From Leptospiraceae bacterium (GTDB lineage Bacteria; Spirochaetota; Leptospiria; Leptospirales; Leptospiraceae), in the NCBI GenBank assembly GCA_015075105.1, contig JABTUZ010000002.1, forward strand, positions 848,313 through 912,312: DNA of 64,000 nt, written 5' to 3'. This document shows positions 8,649 to 17,906 of the stretch, piece by piece (position 1 is the first letter of the stretch; each line of letters starts with the position of its first letter). The position numbers were made by a program, and so were the translations under genes. The notes below the pieces were generated by a model. It saw only the letters and a list, made by a program, of their open reading frames with translations. It was not told the DNA's origin and ran no database searches.

Positions 8649-8662
8649 ACTTTTATTCATTT

Positions 8663-8690
8663 CCCAACGTCAGAAATGGCGTTGGGTTTT
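8663..8690 (+). terminator. Rho-independent terminator
   Basis: CCCAACG (8663-8669) pairs with CGTTGGG (8680-8686) around a 10-nt loop and is followed by TTTT. It lies 15 bp after the TMEM43-like gene. Confidence 0.8.
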
Positions 8691-8804
8691 GGGTTGAGAT
8701 TCCATTTTTAATTTTATTTATTTCTTTTTACAAAAACATTATATATTTCCTATTTGACTAAAACATATTTATAGTAAAAACTAACCAAAAACAAGGAGAG
8801 AGTT

Positions 8805-9875
8805 ATGGCTTCAAAAATAACTGCCGGTGCAAAGTCCGGAGATGAAATTCAAGAGATTTACAAAATAGCAAAAGAAAATCATTATGCAATTCCGGCTGTC
8901 AATGTAATCGGTACGAATAGCGTAAATGCAGTTTTAGAAACTGCAAAAGCTGTCAACTCACCTGTAATCATTCAATTTTCTCATGGAGGTGCTCAATTTT
9001 TTGCCGGAAAATCTCTCTCTAATGATACGCACAAAGCAAGTATTGCAGGAGGGATTTCGGGGTCTTTGCATATCCACGAAATGGCAAAACTCTACGGTGT
9101 TCCGGTAATTATCCACACAGACCACGCTGCAAAAAAATTACTTCCTTGGATAGACGGTCTATTAGATTCAGGAGAGGCGTATTTCAAATCAAATGGAAAA
9201 CCTCTGTTTAGTTCTCACATGCTCGATCTTTCCGAAGAGCCTATTAAAGAAAATATTGAAATCTGCAAAAAATATTTAACCAGAATGAGTAAAATTGGGA
9301 TGACACTTGAAATCGAGCTTGGTGTTACCGGTGGAGAAGAAGACGGGGTTGACAATACAAATGTAGAAAATTCTAAATTATACACTCAACCAACCGAAGT
9401 TGCTTATGCTTATGAAGAATTGCTTTCTATTAGCCCAAGATTTCAGATTGCGGCTTCTTTTGGGAATGTGCATGGTGTGTACAAGCCCGGAAATGTGAAA
9501 TTAGAGCCTGTGATTTTAAAGAACTCTCAAGATTTTATTGAGAAAAGATTTCATACAGGTAAAAATCCCGTAAATTTTGTATTCCACGGTGGATCCGGCT
9601 CAAGCCAAGAAGAAATCAGAGAAGCCATTTCATATGGTGTGATTAAGATGAATATTGATACGGATATGCAATTTGCTTTTAGTTCAGGGGTAAGAGACTA
9701 CGTATTAAACAACAAAGACTATCTTATGACTCAAATCGGAAATCCTACCGGATCGGACGCACCCAATAAAAAGTACTACGATCCAAGAGTCATGCTTAGG
9801 GACGGAGAGAAAGTATTTGTTACAAGGCTTAAACAATCTTTTGAAGATTTGAATTGTATCAATCGTTGTAATTAA
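8805..9875 (+). CDS. fbaA: Class II fructose-bisphosphate aldolase
   Basis: Cleaves fructose 1,6-bisphosphate to two triose phosphates using zinc. At 356 residues it matches the class IIA (E. coli FbaA) length. Visible motifs are IIHTDHAAKKLLPW with the catalytic Asp and first zinc His, ELGVTGGEEDG, NVHGVYKPGNVKL, FVFHGGSGSS with a zinc His, and MNIDTDMQFAF for substrate phosphate binding. The RBS AAGGAGAGAG precedes the ATG. The gene is monocistronic, bounded by terminators at 8663 and 9883. Confidence 0.97.
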   Translation: MASKITAGAKSGDEIQEIYKIAKENHYAIPAVNVIGTNSVNAVLETAKAVNSPVIIQFSHGGAQFFAGKSLSNDTHKASIAGGISGSLHIHEMAKLYGVPVIIHTDHAAKKLLPWIDGLLDSGEAYFKSNGKPLFSSHMLDLSEEPIKENIEICKKYLTRMSKIGMTLEIELGVTGGEEDGVDNTNVENSKLYTQPTEVAYAYEELLSISPRFQIAASFGNVHGVYKPGNVKLEPVILKNSQDFIEKRFHTGKNPVNFVFHGGSGSSQEEIREAISYGVIKMNIDTDMQFAFSSGVRDYVLNNKDYLMTQIGNPTGSDAPNKKYYDPRVMLRDGEKVFVTRLKQSFEDLNCINRCN

Positions 9876-9882
9876 AAAAATA

Positions 9883-9908
9883 CCTCTATTCAATAGAGGC
9901 ATTTTTTT
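9883..9908 (+). terminator. Rho-independent terminator after fbaA
   Basis: CCTCTAT-TCA-ATAGAGG at 9883-9899 forms a tight hairpin followed by a T run from 9902. It lies 7 bp after the fbaA stop. Confidence 0.85.
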
Positions 9909-9945
9909 ACGTTATGCGAAATTGTAATTGAATTAAAAGAACTTT

Positions 9946-12036
9946 ATGGCAAAAAGTCTATATCTTGCTACGGCAGAACCAAAAAGCGGGAAATCTCTTG
10001 TATCTCTTGGGATTATGGAGATATTAAAAACTGATTTATCAAAAGTTGCATTTTTTAGACCTGTAATTCAATCCAAAAATTCTGAGCATATTGACCCAGA
10101 CATTCATCTACTTCTAAAACACTACAACCTCCCTTTTGATTATGAGGATGTTTATGGAATTAGGTTAGACGAAGGTTTAGACCTATTTTCAAAAAATCAA
10201 AAAGAAACTATTGTGGATAAAATTTTGCCCAAGTTTAGGAAATTGGAAGAGGAAAATGATTTTGTATTAATAGAAGGCTCTGATTTTTCCAGCACTTCTC
10301 CTACATTTGAATTTGAAATAAATTCCGAGCTTGCAAAAAATTTTGGCTCACCTGTGTTGATTGTAACATCGGGGTTAAATAAAACTACGGATGAAATTTT
10401 TTCATCCATAAACTTAAGCATAGAGTCCTATCAAAACTCAGGATGCTCGATATTCGGGGTAATTGTATCTCGAGTATCAGAAAATTATTTAAGTGAAGTA
10501 AAAAATTCAGTTCTGAAAATCCAAAATTCTCAAAATTTACAAATCTACTTTATTCCCGAAAATGAGCTAATAGGAGCTTCCACAATTCGAGAGATTCGAG
10601 ATTCGTTGAATGCGAATGTGCTGTACGGGGAAAAATATTTAATGCGTCATGTTCATTACAGTGTGGTTGCTGCAATGCGTTTAGAAAATTTTCTTAGTTA
10701 TATCAAAGAAGGGACTTTGGTTATTGTTCCGGGAGACAGAGCAGACATTATACTTGGGAGTTTCGTATGCTCTGACAATAAAAATTTTCCAAGAATTGTG
10801 GGTGTGGTGCTTACAGGAGGGATCTCCCCTGATAAAAATATTTTGAAAATCATGGAAGGATTAGAGTCTCATATCCCTGTGATACAAACAAAAGAAGACA
10901 CTCTTCGATCTGCGTTTCAAATAAATGGTATTGACTCAAAAGTTTCTCCTGATGATAAAATAAAAATTGTTACCTATCTCGCTTTATTTGAATCTTCTGT
11001 GGATTCAAAAGCACTGAAAGAAAAAATTATCACTTCCAAATCAAACACTATTACTCCAAAAATGTTTGAGTTCAATCTAATACAAAAAGCTAAAGTCCAA
11101 AAAAAGCATATTGTTTTGCCTGAAGGTGAAGAGGAAAGGATTCTAAAAGCAGTAAATTTTTTATTAAAAAGAGACGTAGTAAAAATTACCCTACTCGGTA
11201 ACAAAGAAAAGATTTACGAAAAAGTAAAAAGGCTCGATTTGAATTTGACCGGGGTAGAAATTATTGACCCTGCCGAATCCAAAAAAATTCAAGAATACAT
11301 TCAAATCTATTATGAGCTTCGTAAACACAAAGGAATCACAATTGAAAACGCAAAAGATATATTGAGCGATTACAGTTATTATGGAACTATGATGGTTTAC
11401 AATGGAGATGCAGACGGAATGGTTTCCGGATCCATTAATACAACACAACACACAATCCGTCCGGCTCTTGAGTTTATCAAAACGAAACCAGGATTTAATG
11501 TTGTGTCGAGTGTATTTTTTATGTGTCTTCCAGATCGAGTCCTTGTGTATGGAGACTGTGCAGTAAATCCAAACCCGACAGATGAAGAGTTAGCTGAAAT
11601 TGCTATTTCTTCAGCAGAAACTGCAAAACAATTTGGGATAGAGCCTAAGGTTGCACTTTTATCTTATTCTACAGGAGAGTCAGGCAAGGGAGAAGAAGTC
11701 GAAAAAGTAAAGTCTGCTTTGCAAATTGCAAAAAAGAAATCTCCACACTTACTTATAGATGGCCCGATTCAATACGACGCAGCGATAGATTTGGAAGTAG
11801 GAAAATCAAAAATGCCCAATAGCTTAGTTGCAGGCAAGGCTACAGTTTTTATTTTTCCAGATCTGAACACAGGCAATAATACTTATAAGGCTGTTCAAAG
11901 ATCAGCCAATGCTGTCGCAATTGGTCCGGTTTTGCAAGGTTTAAAAAAACCTGTAAATGATCTTAGCAGAGGATGCACTGTACCTGATATAATCAATACA
12001 GTAGCGATCACCGCAATCCAAGCCCAAACACTATGA
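9946..12036 (+). CDS. pta: Phosphate acetyltransferase, long form
   Basis: Interconverts acetyl-CoA and acetyl phosphate. It is a 696-residue, three-domain enzyme like E. coli Pta: an N-terminal P-loop/BioD-like domain (EPKSGKSLVSLG near residue 15), a DRTGG domain in the middle (about 210-330) and a C-terminal PTA_PTB catalytic domain from about 375 (VLPEGEEERILKA, DADGMVSGS, GPVLQGLKKPVNDLSRG). The last base of its stop region overlaps the ackA start (ATGA), so the two are coupled. Confidence 0.96.
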   Translation: MAKSLYLATAEPKSGKSLVSLGIMEILKTDLSKVAFFRPVIQSKNSEHIDPDIHLLLKHYNLPFDYEDVYGIRLDEGLDLFSKNQKETIVDKILPKFRKLEEENDFVLIEGSDFSSTSPTFEFEINSELAKNFGSPVLIVTSGLNKTTDEIFSSINLSIESYQNSGCSIFGVIVSRVSENYLSEVKNSVLKIQNSQNLQIYFIPENELIGASTIREIRDSLNANVLYGEKYLMRHVHYSVVAAMRLENFLSYIKEGTLVIVPGDRADIILGSFVCSDNKNFPRIVGVVLTGGISPDKNILKIMEGLESHIPVIQTKEDTLRSAFQINGIDSKVSPDDKIKIVTYLALFESSVDSKALKEKIITSKSNTITPKMFEFNLIQKAKVQKKHIVLPEGEEERILKAVNFLLKRDVVKITLLGNKEKIYEKVKRLDLNLTGVEIIDPAESKKIQEYIQIYYELRKHKGITIENAKDILSDYSYYGTMMVYNGDADGMVSGSINTTQHTIRPALEFIKTKPGFNVVSSVFFMCLPDRVLVYGDCAVNPNPTDEELAEIAISSAETAKQFGIEPKVALLSYSTGESGKGEEVEKVKSALQIAKKKSPHLLIDGPIQYDAAIDLEVGKSKMPNSLVAGKATVFIFPDLNTGNNTYKAVQRSANAVAIGPVLQGLKKPVNDLSRGCTVPDIINTVAITAIQAQTL

Positions 12037-13247
12037 AAATTTTAGTAATTAACACAGGTAGTTCTTCCGTCAAATATCAATTATTTGAAATGGAAAATAG
12101 GAGTGTGGTCTCCTCCGGTCTCATAGAAAGAATTGGAGAAAATACTTCCAAGCATATCCATAAATCAAAAAATATTTCAAGCCCTCATATTGTTGAAAAA
12201 ATAATTTCTAATCATGAAGCCGGGATTGCAGAGATGGATAAATTTTTAACGCACAAGGAAATGGGCGTTATACGGAGCTCTTCTGAAATCAGTGCCATCG
12301 GACACAGAGTAGTTCATGGAGGAGAAATTTTTCAAAACCCTGTTATCATTGATAGTAAAGTGATTCAAGCAATCGAAGAAAATATCCCACTTGCGCCTCT
12401 TCACAATCCGGGAAACTTGTCAGGAATATTTGCAGCAAAAAAATACTTTGCAAGTGTTCCAAATGTTGCAGTATTCGACACTGCGTTCCATCAAACAATG
12501 CCAGAAAAAGTTTTTCGGTATGCCATTCCAGACGAGTATTACACAAAGCACAAGATACGTCGCTATGGATTTCATGGGATTTCACACGAGTATGTCACAA
12601 AAAAATCTGCCGAATTCTTAAACAAAGATTTGAATGACGTAAATTTAATTACACTTCATCTTGGGAATGGGGCAAGTGCAACTGCAATCCAAAACGGAAA
12701 AAGTTTAAATACCTCTATGGGTATGACTCCCTTAGAAGGGCTAATCATGGGGACAAGATGTGGGGACATAGACCCAGCTATTCATTTTTATTTAATGAAC
12801 TCTGTAAAAATGAATTCTAAAGAAATAGATAATCTATTCAATAAAGAAAGTGGTTTAAAAGGACTGGGACTTTCAAACGACATGAGAGATGTTTTGCAAA
12901 AAGAAAAAGAAAACGATAGAAATGCAAAACTTATTTTAGAAATGTATGTTCACCGTATTAGAAAATATATTGGCGCTTATTTGGTAGAGCTTGAAGGAAA
13001 AGTGGATGCAATTGTATTTACAGCAGGGATAGGGGAGAATTCACCTTACATTCGAGAGCGCTGCACGAAAGGGTTAAAGTCTTTAGGAATCGAGATTAGC
13101 GATTCTTTTAATACCAGCGACAATCGAGGAATAAGAGAAATCAACAAATCAAATTCTAGAATAAAAATACTCGTAATTCCAACTAATGAAGAGCTTGAAA
13201 TCGCTATTCAATCAGAAGGGTTATTAAAATCCAAAAAAAAAAAATAA
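12033..13247 (+). CDS. ackA: Acetate kinase
   Basis: Makes ATP and acetate from acetyl phosphate, or the reverse, with Pta. Its 404 residues carry the ASKHA signatures NTGSSSVKYQLFE at the N-terminus, GHRVVHGG, the phosphate-binding GFHGISHEYV, LHLGNGASAT, GMTPLEGLIMGTRCGDIDP and FTAGIGENSPYIRE. It overlaps pta by 4 nt. The C-terminal lysine run ends just before a short AT-rich gap to the next gene. Confidence 0.97.
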   Translation: MKILVINTGSSSVKYQLFEMENRSVVSSGLIERIGENTSKHIHKSKNISSPHIVEKIISNHEAGIAEMDKFLTHKEMGVIRSSSEISAIGHRVVHGGEIFQNPVIIDSKVIQAIEENIPLAPLHNPGNLSGIFAAKKYFASVPNVAVFDTAFHQTMPEKVFRYAIPDEYYTKHKIRRYGFHGISHEYVTKKSAEFLNKDLNDVNLITLHLGNGASATAIQNGKSLNTSMGMTPLEGLIMGTRCGDIDPAIHFYLMNSVKMNSKEIDNLFNKESGLKGLGLSNDMRDVLQKEKENDRNAKLILEMYVHRIRKYIGAYLVELEGKVDAIVFTAGIGENSPYIRERCTKGLKSLGIEISDSFNTSDNRGIREINKSNSRIKILVIPTNEELEIAIQSEGLLKSKKKK

Positions 13248-13283
13248 TCGTTTACGAATTAGGAATAAAATTTTAATTTATAA

Positions 13284-13703
13284 ATGGTAATGAAAATTCA
13301 AAAAATAACTATAATTTTTTTATTTTTACTGGCACTTGTTTCTTGTAAGACGAAAAAAGAATCTGAATTCAAAGACGATAAATGGAGAGAAGAGTCTCAA
13401 AAAATTGCCTCTGATATTTGTGAGAAACTAAAAAATTGTGCAGGGGATGTGTTGAGTAGGATAAAGCCCTCTCTTCAGAAATACGCAGAGTCAGAACTAA
13501 GATCAGATAAGTGTACAGAGAAAAATAAAAAGTCCAGAGTCTATTTATTAAAAGGTTATGACCCTAAACTCATCCAAGAAAATGTCAGGGATTGTTATAT
13601 GAAAATTATGAAACTTTCCTGTGATGAAATCCGAGAGGATAAAATTTCAAATATAGAATCCTGCATGATTATGGAAAAAATTCAAAAAGGAATACAAATT
13701 TAA
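13284..13703 (+). CDS. Small cysteine-containing lipoprotein, unknown role
   Basis: A 139-residue protein. Residues 4-20 are hydrophobic and end in LALVSC, giving a lipidated Cys21. The mature part has six further cysteines in a helical, charged sequence (DIC, KNC, DKC, RDC, LSC, ESC), suggesting three disulfides in the periplasm or on the surface. This resembles small leptospiral lipoproteins of the TIGR04454 kind, a recollection rather than a search result. It starts 37 bp after ackA and ends 18 bp before the adaptor gene. ATG 13284 or 13290 are both possible starts. Confidence 0.65.
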   Translation: MVMKIQKITIIFLFLLALVSCKTKKESEFKDDKWREESQKIASDICEKLKNCAGDVLSRIKPSLQKYAESELRSDKCTEKNKKSRVYLLKGYDPKLIQENVRDCYMKIMKLSCDEIREDKISNIESCMIMEKIQKGIQI

Positions 13704-13720
13704 AATATTTTTAAAAGTCC

Positions 13721-14542
13721 ATGAAAACACTAATGAGGAAAATCGCTCACCTGATAGCAGAAATTGCTTCTAAGAAAATATTTTTTTTCCCAGTTATAAT
13801 AATTATACTTTTATTAATTTTTTGGACTATTAAATTCAATATTCAAGAAAATGGGAATAGTATAAATGTAAAATCCGGACCAATAATCGAATCTGTCTAT
13901 GGGCTTGGAACAATTGTCCCTACTCACAGCTATCAAATAAAAATTGGTGTAGTATCTAATATCAAAAAATTATTTGTAAAAGAAGGCGATCTTGTAAAAG
14001 CCGGGCAACCACTGATTGAATTAGAACAAATTGCTTTGTTTAAGGCTCCATTTAGCGGCACAATCACTTCTATTCCTTTTAAAATCGGTGAAACAGTTTT
14101 TCCTCAGATTCCGATTTTAACACTTATGGATTTAAAGGACCGCTATATCACAGTATCCTTAGAGCAACAAGGTGCTCTAAGAATAAAAAAAAATCAAAAA
14201 GTAAGAATTATTTTTGAGAGTATGAAAGATAAAAGATTTATAGGAAATGTAAGAGCAATTTTTCCGACGGATAATCAATTCACGGTACATATTGATGCAA
14301 AAGATTTACCTGATGAAATTTTACCGGGTATGACTGCGGATGTAGCTATAGAAATTGATAAAAGAGAAAATGCTATACTTATACCTTTGTCTTCTGTTGC
14401 CTCTGGAGTTGTTCAAATAATTCGCAAAGGAAAAAAAATGAATATTGAAGTAAAGATTGGAGTAATCGACGGGGAGTTTGGTGAAGTGGTTTCCGGGGAT
14501 ATTCAACCTACAGATAAAATCCTGTTATCGAAATTGAAGTAG
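13721..14542 (+). CDS. HlyD/MacA-like periplasmic adaptor of an ABC exporter
   Basis: A 273-residue protein with one N-terminal membrane anchor (about residues 20-37), a lipoyl-like hairpin (KEGDLVKAGQPLIELEQ, then FKAPFSGTITSI) and a beta-barrel/membrane-proximal region (LPGMTADVAIEID). It lacks the long alpha-hairpin of classic MacA or HlyD, so it is a short adaptor. It is followed by a permease after 1 bp and an ATPase, completing a three-gene export unit. The substrate is unknown. Confidence 0.85.
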   Translation: MKTLMRKIAHLIAEIASKKIFFFPVIIIILLLIFWTIKFNIQENGNSINVKSGPIIESVYGLGTIVPTHSYQIKIGVVSNIKKLFVKEGDLVKAGQPLIELEQIALFKAPFSGTITSIPFKIGETVFPQIPILTLMDLKDRYITVSLEQQGALRIKKNQKVRIIFESMKDKRFIGNVRAIFPTDNQFTVHIDAKDLPDEILPGMTADVAIEIDKRENAILIPLSSVASGVVQIIRKGKKMNIEVKIGVIDGEFGEVVSGDIQPTDKILLSKLK

Positions 14543-14543
14543 A

Positions 14544-15794
14544 ATGTTTTTTTTGGCGATCAGACAACTTGTCTTTAGAAAAAGGCAAACAATGCTTACC
14601 ACTCTCGGGATTATTCTTGGCACTGCGGCTTATGTTGCAATTTCTGGAATTATGCTTGGGTTTCAAAATTTTATCATAGAGCAATTATTAAACAACGATT
14701 CTCATATAAGAATTTCTTCCAAAGAAAAACCTATTTTTGCTCACAGTTTAGATTCTGATTTTTTTGAAAAAAATGAAATTGTAAAATGGTTGTCTCCTCC
14801 TTCTGGAAGAAAAGACAATGCTAAAATAGAATACCCTCAAGGGTGGTTCGATAGATTGAATACGGACTCCAATGTTGCAGCGTATTCTCCCCAACTTATT
14901 ATTCAGGCGATTATCAGAAGAGGAAAAGTCGCACAAGGAATAAACATGATAGGTGCAGATGTTTCTCTTCAAGAAAAAGTAACGAACATCAGAGAATACA
15001 TGGCCGAAGGAAAATTTTCAGATATAGGGAACAGTGGAAACAAAATTGTAGCAGGATCATCACTCCTAACAAAAATAGGCGCTCGTGTTTCGGAAACAGT
15101 TTTTATAACTTCAGGGAAGGGGCATCCCATTCCCTTTAAAATAGCAGGTTCTTTTCGTCTTGGAATCAAAAATATAGATGAAGGGGTAATTTTTAGTGCA
15201 CTTGGCGATGTCCAAAAGGTCAACCAAACTCCAAGTCAGATTAGCACGATTGCAGTAAAACTCAAAAATGTTTCCCTTGCAGGAAAAATAGCCGACAATT
15301 GGGCATCCACAGGTCAGGACAAGGTGCAAAGCTGGGATCAAGCCAATGCAAATTTTATGAGTATTTTTAGAACTCAGGACATTTTGAGAAACTCTATGAC
15401 AGTCTCGATAACTATTGTAGCTTGTTTTGGAATTTACAATATTTTAAACATGCTGGTAAATCAAAAGAAAAGAGAAATTGCAATCCTTCGCTCGATAGGA
15501 TATGAGTCAAAAGATATACAAAAACTATTTTTGATTCAAGGGATTGTGCTCGGACTTTTTGGAGGAATATTTGGGCTTTTTATAGGTTATCTGGCTTGCA
15601 GATATTACGGAACAATTAAGTCGGCAGATGGTATGCTTTCAGGGAAAGGTGGGTATATGCTTGTTTCTTATGATATTGCAATTTATATTAAAGCATTCAT
15701 GTTGGCATTTTTTTCGAGCGCAATCGCCAGTTTTCTACCTGCGAGAGCTGCAGGAAAATTTACACCTATTGATATTATACGTTCGGAAGGTTAA
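14544..15794 (+). CDS. FtsX/MacB-type ABC transporter permease
   Basis: A 416-residue permease with the type VII ABC layout: an N-terminal helix (about 16-40), a large periplasmic domain of about 220 residues, and three C-terminal helices (about 285-305, 325-350, 375-400). The coupling-helix region reads KKREIAILRSIGYESKDIQKLFLIQG, here QKKREIAILRSIGY and the following helix. It ends in FTPIDIIRSEG, a common terminus in MacB/LolC proteins. It probably works with the adaptor upstream and the ATPase downstream in lipoprotein transport or small-molecule export. Confidence 0.88.
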   Translation: MFFLAIRQLVFRKRQTMLTTLGIILGTAAYVAISGIMLGFQNFIIEQLLNNDSHIRISSKEKPIFAHSLDSDFFEKNEIVKWLSPPSGRKDNAKIEYPQGWFDRLNTDSNVAAYSPQLIIQAIIRRGKVAQGINMIGADVSLQEKVTNIREYMAEGKFSDIGNSGNKIVAGSSLLTKIGARVSETVFITSGKGHPIPFKIAGSFRLGIKNIDEGVIFSALGDVQKVNQTPSQISTIAVKLKNVSLAGKIADNWASTGQDKVQSWDQANANFMSIFRTQDILRNSMTVSITIVACFGIYNILNMLVNQKKREIAILRSIGYESKDIQKLFLIQGIVLGLFGGIFGLFIGYLACRYYGTIKSADGMLSGKGGYMLVSYDIAIYIKAFMLAFFSSAIASFLPARAAGKFTPIDIIRSEG

Positions 15795-15796
15795 AT

Positions 15797-16450
15797 CTGG
15801 GAATTATCGCATCTAATATTTCTAAATCATTCGGAGACCCTCCTGTTCATGTTTTGAAAAATATCTCTTTTACAATTCAAGGTGGAGAGTTTGTATCTCT
15901 TACCGGAAAAAGTGGCTCAGGGAAGAGCACTCTGTTGTATATTATCAGTAGCCTTGACTTTGCGACTTCGGGTGAGGTAGAATTCTCAGGTGTAAAAATT
16001 TCTTCACTGAATTCAAGAGATTTACATGAATACAGAAATTTACATATTGGATTTGTTTTTCAATTTCATTATTTGCTTTCAGAATTGACTGCTATCGAAA
16101 ATATTCTTATGCCCGCAAGAAAAACAAATTCCTTAAAAATGAGAAAAAGTTATGCGGAACACCTTTTAGAAACATTTGGGCTAAAAGATAAAATCCACAG
16201 ATTTCCAGGTCAATTGTCTGGAGGAGAGCAACAAAGAGTTGCTATTGCACGAGCACTCGTAATGGAGCCAAAATATATTTTTGCAGACGAGCCTACTGGT
16301 AACTTAGATTCTATAAACGGTAAAATTGTAATGGATATATTTAAGGATATAAACAAAAAAGGCTCTACAGTTATATTTGTCACTCACGACGATGACTTTG
16401 CAAAAACCGCCAAAAGAATGATTCATCTTATTGACGGTAGGGTAGTGTAG
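15797..16450 (+). CDS. ABC transporter ATP-binding protein (LolD/MacB type)
   Basis: Energises the permease just upstream. Walker A is GKSGSGKST, the signature is [15 protein letters not shown], and Walker B is [11 protein letters not shown] with a downstream VTHDDDFA switch His. The nearest conventional start, TTG 15854, would cut off [19 protein letters not shown], which is the normal first strand of this family. The frame is open back to the permease stop. GGAAGG at 15785-15790 points to a CTG at 15797 or an ATT at 15803 as the real start. I chose 15797. The gene begins 2 bp after the permease stop. Confidence 0.88.
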   Translation: MGIIASNISKSFGDPPVHVLKNISFTIQGGEFVSLTGKSGSGKSTLLYIISSLDFATSGEVEFSGVKISSLNSRDLHEYRNLHIGFVFQFHYLLSELTAIENILMPARKTNSLKMRKSYAEHLLETFGLKDKIHRFPGQLSGGEQQRVAIARALVMEPKYIFADEPTGNLDSINGKIVMDIFKDINKKGSTVIFVTHDDDFAKTAKRMIHLIDGRVV

Positions 16451-16466
16451 TTTTTCTATTTTCCTT

Positions 16467-17906
16467 TTATTTTAATTGCAGCATATACTTTGCTACTTCT
16501 GAAAGTTTTTCTACTCCCAAATATTTTTGAGAAGGCATGTCGGGAAAACCTTGTCTGACTTTCATTGGCTCGGTAGCAAATTTCACGATTGCTGTAGGGT
16601 TATTTGCATATTTTAACTGAATCTCTGTAACAGGGGGTCCGATTCGAGTAACTCCCATAGCATGACAACCGGAACAAATTGCAGCATAGACTTGTGCCCC
16701 GATATTTTTTACTGCCTCAATTGGAATTCTTTGACCAATTGTAGTCGCCATTTTTTGAGTAGAGGATTCTCCGCAAATTGTCCATTTTGAAATACCTTGC
16801 GAGGTCATAGAATTTTTCTGTAAAACACAATTATTTTCCCCCCCTCCTACTGCAATGATATCCTTACCTTCAGGAAAAATTCCGCCTCCCTTTCCACTTC
16901 CATCGTCTATACTTGGCGGAGTGCCTCCTTCAAAAATTATTTTGAATATAAAATGAAGCCATGTAAATGTGTTGCTCCAATTTCTCGTACCATTCTCGTA
17001 AAATAGATTATCCAAAATCTTCAAATCATCAGGAGCAGGGTCTGCATCTGGATCCGGTTTTTTAGAAGGAGGAAGAGCCGATTTATCAGCCACAACAATC
17101 CCTGCAAGGCTATTTCTACGGATTATATTTTTCTCAAGAGTTACCTTGTCTGAAGATAAAATCATAAGACCAATGCCTGGAGGAACATTTCCTACAATAG
17201 CACCTTTTGCAGCAAAATTTTTGTGGTTATTTTCAAATATTATGTTATTTCTTACAATAATATTTACGCTGCTTTTCGTAGGCAAACCGGGAAGAGTAAA
17301 CACTAAAATTCCTGCTGTGTTGTTATAGACAGTGTTTTCTTCGACTAAAATATTTGAAGAATTTTCGATTTCGATTCCTGAGACATTATCAAAAACTTCA
17401 TTCCGCCTAACGTCCGTATTTTTACACATGCCGACATAGATTGCAGCGTCTGCAATTCCCCAACTTACGGTATCTTCGATTAAAATATTTGTTCCAAGCG
17501 TAGGGTAAATTCCATAGATTCCGGTATGGTCAATCATCAATTTACGGATTACTACATCGTTTGCGGCTTGGGTCATTACACCATTTGCACGATAATTGGA
17601 AATGTGAAATCCTTCTACATAAAAACCAGAACCGGAAGCTATGATCCCATCGTTTAATTTATTTCTTCCTTCTAACCTTGGCCATTTCCCATCTTGAATC
17701 ACCCCAATCAATCGGATATTTGGTTTATCGACATACACGAATTCGTGGTAAATACCAGGATAAACTTTCACAGTATCTCCGGGGGATGCCTCTTCAACTG
17801 CTTTTTGGATAGAACTGCCTTCTTTCACCTCTATCTCTTTCGAGAAAATTGAAATAGAAATAAACAGTGCAGCTATCAGGGTAAATGTGTTTTGTATTGT
17901 TTTCAT
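16467..17906 (-). CDS. Right-handed beta-helix protein fused to a C-terminal cytochrome c domain
   Basis: A 479-residue exported protein (signal peptide about 1-22). Residues 25-300 show repeated N-x-I-x-x-N coils typical of NosD/pectate-lyase-like parallel beta helices (for example NILVEENTVYNNTAGI). Residues about 400-479 form a single-haem cytochrome c domain with CSGCH at 411-415 and a later GFPDMPS methionine that could be the axial ligand. It overlaps the upstream di-haem peroxidase gene by 4 nt (ATGA), so the two are translationally coupled and probably partner in the periplasm. The substrate is unknown. The fold call is by repeat pattern. Confidence 0.8.
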   Translation of the reverse strand: MKTIQNTFTLIAALFISISIFSKEIEVKEGSSIQKAVEEASPGDTVKVYPGIYHEFVYVDKPNIRLIGVIQDGKWPRLEGRNKLNDGIIASGSGFYVEGFHISNYRANGVMTQAANDVVIRKLMIDHTGIYGIYPTLGTNILIEDTVSWGIADAAIYVGMCKNTDVRRNEVFDNVSGIEIENSSNILVEENTVYNNTAGILVFTLPGLPTKSSVNIIVRNNIIFENNHKNFAAKGAIVGNVPPGIGLMILSSDKVTLEKNIIRRNSLAGIVVADKSALPPSKKPDPDADPAPDDLKILDNLFYENGTRNWSNTFTWLHFIFKIIFEGGTPPSIDDGSGKGGGIFPEGKDIIAVGGGENNCVLQKNSMTSQGISKWTICGESSTQKMATTIGQRIPIEAVKNIGAQVYAAICSGCHAMGVTRIGPPVTEIQLKYANNPTAIVKFATEPMKVRQGFPDMPSQKYLGVEKLSEVAKYMLQLK

